Of a DNA stretch of 64,000 nucleotides, positions 56,924 to 64,000 are shown piece by piece (the stretch's first letter is position 1; every line of letters starts with the position of its first letter). The stretch is from Alopecurus myosuroides (lineage: Eukaryota; Streptophyta; Magnoliopsida; Poales; Poaceae). The notes beneath the pieces were generated by a model, which worked only from the letters and a program-made list of their open reading frames with translations, was not told the DNA's origin and ran no database searches. The stretch covers positions 48,543,920 through 48,607,919 of the forward strand of contig CM054063.1 in NCBI GenBank assembly GCA_028641055.1, read 5' to 3'. The position numbers were made by a program, and so were the translations under genes.

Positions 56924-58056
56924 CCCCCTCGGTAACTCCATTTTCCCCTTCCTGCCTTCATTCTCTCCTTGCCTCTTCGTTTCTCTGCCGCCACCGAGCT
57001 CTTCGCCGCCGTGCATCTTACTGCGCCGCCGCGAGCCTCACCGCGCCGAAAGGCTAGCCTTTTCCACCAATTTCCACCAAATCTCCATCAAATCTCCTCT
57101 CCTCCTCGATGGCCCGCGATGATGACGCCCGCGCCGGATGGGTTGGATCCGAACTCACGACAGATGAATGCCAGTGGCTGGTGAACACCCGGCGCGTGCC
57201 TCCCGGCGTCCGCTGCCGGCATCCCGACGGCGAGCTCGTCCCCACCCCGGAGGCGGGCGAGTTCTTCGTGTTCTCGCTCACTTCAAGCGAGGATTCGGGC
57301 TGCCCGTCTCGGATTTCTTCCGCTCCTTCCTCAACCACTTCGGGATCCATCCGCACCACCTACCGCCGAATGCCATGGTGATGCTCGCATACCACGCCGT
57401 GGTGTGCGAGGCGTTCTTGGGCGTGCGCCCCACGGTGATGACCTGGGCGCGTTACTTCTTCTTCAGGAAGCAGAGCGTGCCCAAGCCGGGTAGCACGGAA
57501 GGCGCTCGAGGCATGACCGCGACCGGTAGCGCCATGATGGTGCATCGTAGCGGGACCAACCATCCGCGCATCAAGGGCCTCGACTCCGTCCGCAAGTGGC
57601 AGAGGTCCTTCTTCTACGTGAAGAACATCTCTGTCAAGGAAGGAGTGCCCCCCGTGGACCAGATCAATCTCCCCAAGTGGACCAACACAGCTCCCACTCA
57701 GCAGAATTGGGGATACAGGCCTCCGCTAGAAGGCGACATCAAGCAAGTCAACAAGCGCCTCGCCCAGCTAAAGGAATTGGGGCTCAAGAGCGACGACCCC
57801 ATCGCCTGCTGGATTTCCAGGCGAGTGCTCCCGCTGCAGCGCCGTACGCACCTCATGTGCTACATGGGGGGCAACAGAGACTGCACAAGGACGACCACGT
57901 TCGAGTTGAGCAACGCGTATGTGGCCGTCTGGGCGCGCTCCATTATGAGCACCGGCCTCACTGACAACTGGCAATACGGCTTCGTGCCGTATAGCCGCAC
58001 GAAGTCAATTAAGCAGGTTAGTACTTCGCATTTCGTTTCTTGCATAGTGATACCGA

Positions 58057-58343
58057 GTAGATAGCCTTCTAGCTTGGTATGTTTAGTATTCGCACCCTGT
58101 GCCGAGTAGAACACTTAGCAGTATCTCTTAGGCTTCATGTTCTTTGTGTTTGCACGCCATGTTGAGTAGGGCACTTGCTAATAACTGTTAGGCTTCATGT
58201 GCTTTGTGTTTGCACGCCACGTCGAGTAGGGCACTCGCCAATATCTGTCAGGCTTCATGTGCTTTGTGTTTGCACGCCACATCGAGTAGGGCACTTACTC
58301 CATTATGCTTTGTGCTTGCATCCCGTACCGGGTAGAATGCCTT
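58057..58343 (+). repeat. 60-bp minisatellite, copy B
   Basis: Same array as 35161-35447 in intron 1 of the antisense gene; unit number unchanged between copies. Confidence 0.88.
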
Positions 58344-59945
58344 ATACTGCTCAATTGATTTGTGTTGCTCGCTTATATTTCCAGCTCCTTGCTCGCCAGC
58401 TCACTGAGAGCAAGGAGCGCTTCGAGGCCAATTGGAGCGACGACCGAAAGGAGGACGACGAGGTCTCCTACGACACTCAGGATACCCTCTGTATCCCTCA
58501 CGCCGAGCAGCAGGGTAAGCACCATGTCGACGTGTCCATTCGGGACTGGTCCGAAGACGACGAAGAAGGTGATTGAGTTCACCTCTTTCGTCGCGAGTAG
58601 CGCAATCTAATTTTCCTTCCCGCTTCTCAACCCTTTTCTTCTCCTCTACTCTGCAGATGATGCTGATGTTGACGAAGAGGACGAGGACGTCCTCGATGTC
58701 GATCTAGTTGGTGTGGCTGCTCCCACCACTCGGAAGAGGACGGGTAGCGGAGCTCAAGAGCCCCCTGCCAAGAAGGCCAAGAAGGGCGAGAAGAAGACCA
58801 AGCGGGTTTCCGGGAGACGGCCACCCCCTTCCCGCAGCGGGTAAGTGGTTTTCTTCTAAGTTATATCCTGCCGCTGCTTCTCGGTTTTTTTCCTTCCCTC
58901 TTCTTTTTCTGAACTTCCTCTTCTTTTCAGCGCTCCCTTGGACGCTGATGCTGCTGCTGCTCCCACCAAATCCAAGAGGAAGTCCGCCATCGACCTCGAG
59001 GAGCTAATCGATCTCTCTGATGAGGACGAGACCGCACCACGGGATAGGGCGCGTGCGCCCTCTCCCGTGAAGGAAGAAGACGAGGCCAACGTCCAGGACA
59101 TGGACGTCGGTGCCCAAGACGCCAACCAGGAGCAGCAGGCCCGCGCGGAACAAGAAGCGCATGATGCTGCTCACGACGAGAGGCCCCCTTCTCCCCCAGC
59201 TGCCTCCGCTGGGGAGAATACTGAACAGAACACCGAGTACCAAGACCGTGCCGCCCTTGAGCGACAGGAAGAGAACCAGGAGCAGCCGGAAACTGAGGCT
59301 GCTGATCAAGATGACCCCGCGGCCCAGCCGCGGGTAGAAGGACAAGAAGAAGCACGACCAGATCCCGCTGCCGAGCAGCGGGTTGAGACAGTTGCGGTGG
59401 AGCAGAACCCGCCGAGCCAAGCGCAGCCGGACGCTGCGCCGGGTAGCCAGCCCTTGGTGCCGCCTACCCAGCAGGCTGCTCCACCCACCGCTCCAAGCTC
59501 CCCCGTTGAGAAGACCAAGACCGCAGCAAGCCCTCCAGCCAAGCAGAACACCAAGAAAGCTGCTTCCGATGCTGTCGGCAAGAAGGATGCTGCCGAGAAG
59601 AAGGCTGTCGAGAAGAAGGCTGCCGAGAAGCAAGCTGCCCAGCCTGACGCCCCCGTCCGCATGAATCCCTCACGCGGCGCTGCCCAAGATTCTGCCGCGA
59701 TGCCGCCGCCTAAACCGACTGCAAAACCTGCCGCGAAGACCGGGCAGCTCTCCATTGGTGCTTCCGGCAGCGCGGCTGGCGCAGCCGCATGATCAAGCGC
59801 TCAAGACCCGCCTGTCTACCCGCCCTACATGGTGCAGATGGGCAAACAATATGGCATCAAGCTGAACAAGACCGAGAAGCAGCTCGCTCTTACCAAAGGC
59901 AAACAGGCCACGGCTGTGGATTCCAAGTTGCCGGCCAAGGACAAG

Positions 59946-60424
59946 TGATGGGTGGAAGATAACCCGGTAGGCCAAACTCCAAGGAATAACCCGGCCCAAA
60001 GGACGCTGCGCAGGATCCGGCTAAGGATAAGGGAACCTATAAAGGCCCAAGCTTGTAGGCCCAGTAACCCGGATTGTGGGTTATGGTAGAAGAAAGTTAG
60101 GGTTTGTGCGCCGTGTCCGGGTAGGATCCAGGATTCGCCTTGGAGAATAAGCCAGGGGGTACGGGTGCTTTATAAACCGACCCCCAGGTCTAGTTTAGGT
60201 AGAGATCTAAGAACCCTAGCAATATCGCTTGATATCGAGCATCCAGTGTAACCCCAGAGTTGAGTTATTGTATTGAGATCGGAGACTCGGCGACTTTGAT
60301 TGCCGGCTACCAGATCGAATTGCACCATGTTTTCCTCTGAGCTAAACCCTCTCCCAAACGCCTGTGTCGTCTTGCCGCAAGATCAGTTACCCCCGGTAAC
60401 ATCTGCCATGATTATCCCACGACA
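59946..60424 (+). mobile_element. Solo LTR of Y
   Basis: 479 bp, TSD ACAAG at 59941-59945 and 60425-60429, matching the 5' TSD of Y in copy A. LTR-LTR recombination removed the interior. It differs from 37050-37528 at a few bases (for example GGGTGG for GGGGGG, CCATGATT for CCGTGATT). Confidence 0.95.
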
Positions 60425-62646
60425 ACAAGGCCCTTTCAATCTTCTCACGCGAGATCCAGGAGACCGAGGTGGTGTCCAAGGGGCTGGAGCAGATGATCGA
60501 CCGGGTAGGCTTCATTGAAGCTGAGTGGAATAGCGAAGTCCTTGGCAACGAGCCCTGGCATGGCCTAGCCTTGGGCAAGCTGGACCACTGGCGCATTGAT
60601 TGGAATAAGGCGGACATGGGCTACAATCCTATGACCATCTCGTCCGCCACTAGCACGCTTGTCGCGAAGCTGTTCGTCCACCGCAAAGCTGCAGAGGACC
60701 TCGAACAAACCTATGCGGTAAGTTATGTTTGGCTGTTTTTTTGCACTCTTCTTCTCTTCTTTTCTTCTTCTTCTCCTATTCTTCTTCTTCTCCTTATCCA
60801 TTACCCAGTCCCCGAGATTCGGGCCAAGTAGACGGGTACCCATCCGAGTTGCCGTCTTCTCGGGTCAAATCTTCAAAAAATTGTCTAACTCCTTTTCTTT
60901 CTGCTTCTCAGAATAGCCTTATGAAGAGAACGATCCTTTACCGGCATCTGCTCTGGACTCACAGCATTGCAAAAAGGCGCCTTGAGGCCCTAGAAGCAGA
61001 ACACAAAAGTGATGCCGTGACGGAGAAGGAGGCCCTGGATCGTACTCTTAAACTTTCTGAGCTCGAGAGTAAGCTTCTAGCTACGCGGTTCATGCGTTTT
61101 GTGTTTACACCCGCTTTTGCTTTCTGCTCTAACTGATTCTACCCTACAGGCAAGTTTGAGGAAATGGCAGAGGAACACAAGCACTGCCATGTCTTCGTTG
61201 CCAACGCTGAAACCACGATTAAGAAGATGGAAAGTGAGTTGCCGTCTTTTCGGCTTGTCTTCCTTCTTTTGCCTTTGCTACTCTGCTGACCGTGCTTTGC
61301 TCTCCGCAGAAGATCACAAGAAGTTCGTTGAAGAGCACCTCGACTGCCTGAAACCCGCCGAGGTGAAGCAGCAATTGGAAAGCCAAGCAGTAGAGTTCAA
61401 TAGGAAACAAACCACCGAGCTGGAGCCGCTACAGGTCCAATTGAGGGCTGCTCTTCAGGACGCTATAGATATAGCCGCCGAGAAGGACAAGATGGAGGCA
61501 GCTTACAAGGCTAAGAAGAGGCCCTCGAGTTGGAGAGCGAGACGCTGAAGAAGAGCAACTCGGATCTCATGCTCCAACTGGCCCAATTTAGGAAGGTTGA
61601 GGAGAAGCATGTTGCTGACGAGGAGTCTTGGAGGCGAAAGCTGGAATCGCTACTCTGCGAGCTGAACAGTAAGTCCTCGCTTCTCTGCCCTTGCTTATTT
61701 CCCTCTTCTTCTGGTTTACTCCCTTTGCACCTCTTCTCTGCCTCCGTTTCTAATCTTCTCCCATAGCATTTTCAGAAATTTTCCCCGACCTCTGCTCGAC
61801 TTGCAAACCAGGCCTCACTAAGGCACAAGAACTCCGAACTGAGAAGGGTTTGCCTACGGACACCAAGTCTTCGATTGAAGACAATCTCTCGAGCATGCAG
61901 ACCCAACTCAAGCATCTTATAGGGGTTTGGGCACCGGCTTGGTGTCCACTGCCTTCAAGCTTCATGCTTTGTTTTGGCCCCGAGACCCTGTGCCCAAGAC
62001 CGTACGCGTGCTCGCCGAGAAGCTGAATGGTGTTAAAGCCGAGTTGAAGAAGTGGCGGTCATCCGGAGCTCGGGCAGGCGCTGACATGCTGCTCCTCTTC
62101 ATTTGTAGCTGGTATGAAAATTTAAATCTTAATACCATCCTCGAGATGCGCCGGGACTCGAAGTGGGAGACAGATCCCGACTGCGTGGCTCGCCGCCAGT
62201 TAGTCGCATACGAGGTCGCTTCCTACGCGGATACTGCTTGCTTCATCGACGGCCTCACCGAGCCCGACACCGAGCCGGAAAGCGAAGGTGAAGATGAGGA
62301 TGAGGCCACCGAGTCGGAAAACTTGAGCTTCTTTGATAGCCCTGGCGCCGATGACAAGTCCGGGAAGGGGAAGGGCGCGGTCGTCGCGGATAGCGACGAG
62401 GAGACTGAAACCCAGAAGATGACTATCGACACTGCGGCTCTCGAGTTTGGCTCTTCATCCGGCGCGGCCCTCGACGATGCAGCGCTACTCCGCACCCAAT
62501 CTGCTGCCTCCACTTCGGCAACAGCCACCTCTGATCAAGCTGCCACCCATGCTGAAGCGGATGCGGGCAACACCGAAGCTGATGCCACCAACACTGAAGC
62601 CGATGCTGCCAAGGCCAACACAGAAAATGCTGCTACCTCCACTTGA

Positions 62647-63317
62647 TTATGTCCTGCAACACTTATGCTTGAAAACTCTTATCAGATCCCCGGGATGCCG
62701 GGTGCAAATGTATCGAAACAATTATCCTTCTCGTTGCTACTCAGTTTTATTCTCATTTGATGTTTTAAACTTAGTAATTTGAGCAGCCTTGGCTCGATGC
62801 CGGGTTGCATTATCATGCATGTCCCCGAGTTGCATTTCTCATTCACTCTTCCTTTTTATCTCAGCTCTTACCTGCAACTTGTTACTTTTTTGGTATTCGA
62901 GTCACAAGAGTTCAAAGTTGGAGTTTCAAATACTTAGCCACTTAGAAACAGTCATAGTAACGCTACCCACCACTTAGCCGAAAAAGTTAACAAAAAACAG
63001 TAGTAAAAGACACTCTACTCGGTTCCTGCACTCTTCTTTTCCTTAGTAATTTTTCTTGTGCTCATTGACCTTTAGCTTGTTCTCTTGCTTGCCATGAAGC
63101 CGGGTTTCGGACAGCAGCAGAGTCGAAGAGTTGGCATGTAGGTTTAAACACAGTACTAGATGTACTCCTGAAATTTTAAGCAGAGAAACCGGGTAGACAA
63201 AAGTCAAGCCGAGTAGAAACACATAGAGCAATTTTGGACGAGGGCAGTCCCCGAGTTCAATTTCAGACTGCAGGGTAGAAGTTTAACTTGGATAAGAGAG
63301 TACATACACATCTTTGC
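62647..63317. other. X region between antisense gene and integrase
   Basis: Non-coding. It holds the 3' ends of the convergent antisense gene (plus) and pol (minus), with scattered CCGAGT motifs. Confidence 0.5.
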
Positions 63318-64000
63318 TCATGAATGAAAGCGACGAAGTAGAGCTACATTCCAGGGGCGCTTAGATTCCTCTCCAGCTTTATCCGCCCTGTTCTTCTGTG
63401 ATGGCTGCACATCTACCAGGTAATAGGCATCATTGTGCAGAGCCTTGCTCACAATGAAAGGCCCTTCCCATGGAGGGGATAGCTTGTGCATCCCGGCTGT
63501 GCGTTGCACAAGCCTAAGGACCATGTCTCCTTCTCGGAAAACCCTTGGGCTCACTTTTCGGCTATGATAACGCCTCAAGTTTTGCTGGTAAATAGCTGAA
63601 CGTGACAGAGTAAGCTCTCTTGCTTCTTCTAGCAGGTCAACATCATCTTATCGAGCTTCTCTCGCCTCCACCTCAGTGTAGAGGGTTACTGGGGGGAGTC
63701 ATGCTCTAGATCTATTGGTAACACGGCCTCAGCCCCGTATACCAAGAAGAATGGCGTATAGCCGGTTGACCGGTTAGGGGTAGTCTTTAGACTCCACAAC
63801 ACCGCTGGCAACTCGTCTAGCCAACACCCGGGTGTTTTCAGCAGTGGCACAATCAGCCTTGGCTTTATGCCTGCCAGCACCATGCCGTTTGCTCTTTCAA
63901 CTTGCCCATTGGAGGCGGGATGCGCGACAGACGCAACATCTAGCCGGATATGCTTATCTCCGCAGAACCGCACCATTGCACCCTCAGCAAAATTTGTGCC
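63318..64000 (-). pseudogene. X integrase, partial
   Basis: Minus strand, truncated by the window edge. The core reads NFAEGAMVRFCGDKHI, then HPASNGQVERAN (with the catalytic-glutamate helix) and TPFFLVYGAEAVLPIDLE. A frameshift near 63690 and a stop near 63650 follow. The C-terminal domain has DMVLRLVQRTAGMHKLSPPW and ends WNVALLRRFHS at 63318. It gives X its orientation (pol on minus) and shows that the multi-exon gene is antisense to pol. Confidence 0.85.

Larger units (their letters stand above)
57109..62646 (+). pseudogene. X antisense gene, copy B, all exons
   Basis: Exons 57109-58016, 58385-58568, 58657-58840, 58931-60717 (minus the LTR insertion 59946-60429), 60912-61068, 61150-61233, 61310-61668 and 61767-62646. 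Phases fit at the joins. Domains: PF04195-like region, acidic and basic low complexity, a long coiled coil (LEALEAEHKSDAVTEKEALD; QQLESQAVEFNRKQTTELEP), then a helical region (HALFWPRDPVPKTVRVLAEK) and an acidic, alanine-rich tail to TGA 62646. Lesions: 1-nt loss near 57273, TGA at 59790-59792 (shared with copy A), solo LTR, frameshifts near 61515 and 61920. Same gene type as in Z, much diverged. Confidence 0.78.
54340..64000 (-). mobile_element. Gypsy element X, copy B (runs off the window)
   Basis: Minus-strand order: integrase (64000-63318), antisense-gene region (62646-57109, read on plus), LTR (56401 to about 55637), gag N-terminus (to 54340). Interrupted by the solo Y LTR at 59946-60424. 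More of X survives here than in copy A because Y has been reduced. Confidence 0.87.

Noticed and set aside
60469..60831. Frame of 120 codons after the solo LTR as an independent gene
   Set aside because: It is the continuation of exon 4 of the X antisense gene past the LTR insertion, with an intron read-through tail.

Overview
The window looks like nuclear DNA of a grass. The family-level call to Poaceae, probably Pooideae and Triticeae-like, is inferred from element types and not from a species match. The supporting signs are Stowaway-type MITEs with TA target duplications, nested Ty3/gypsy elements of Tat type, LINE and Helitron fragments, a CACTA end, GT-AG introns and almost no host genes. 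There are no bacterial features and I see no tRNA or rRNA gene.

Layout. (1) 1-8.6 kb: the 3' part of a host gene for an ankyrin-repeat plus TPR protein, eight exons visible, 5' end outside the window. One intron holds a 4.45 kb near-perfect palindrome whose two arms are inverted copies of a DUF295-like gene, each broken in different places. One arm carries a Stowaway MITE and the other shows the empty site. (2) 8.6-23 kb: a TE mosaic with a second Stowaway, LINE fragments, a reversed gypsy LTR, a small non-autonomous Helitron, one small membrane-protein ORF, a complete non-autonomous Copia-like LTR element with two apparently identical 478-bp LTRs, a CACTA terminus and ~345-bp tandem repeats. 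(3) 23.0-31.5 kb: degenerate gypsy element G1 (LTR, gag, PR, RT, RNase H, IN, truncated 3' LTR), with an antisense B3-like reading frame between IN and the 3' LTR. (4) 31.5-37.0 kb: element X, copy A, on the minus strand, carrying an antisense multi-exon gene read on plus. (5) 37.05-43.05 kb: element Y, inserted in X with TSD ACAAG. (6) 43.05-60.4 kb: a second copy of about 14.9 kb of the preceding DNA (G1 3' part, X, Y), i.e. a tandem segmental duplication. In this copy Y has collapsed to a solo LTR, and a young element Z (45220-53162, TSD GGAGT, apparently identical 454-bp LTRs) has inserted. (7) 60.4-64 kb: the rest of X copy B, down to its integrase.

What stands out. Z has lost the gag capsid region and all of RNase H and integrase, yet moved recently. 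On its opposite strand it keeps a complete six-exon gene whose inferred junctions preserve frame throughout (895 codons plus stop), with its own TATA box and a 5'-UTR intron. Y and X carry decayed relatives of this gene. In Y and Z the polyprotein frame starts inside the LTR and runs through the primer-binding site. Y and Z also share the same pol truncation, which suggests an established trans-mobilised subfamily.

Inferred order of events: G1 joined to X; Y inserted in X; tandem duplication with one breakpoint in Y's antisense gene and the other in G1's integrase; then, separately, solo-LTR formation, Z insertion, a 50-bp promoter deletion in copy A and frameshifts in copy B. All assignments come from reading the sequence; no database search was run.
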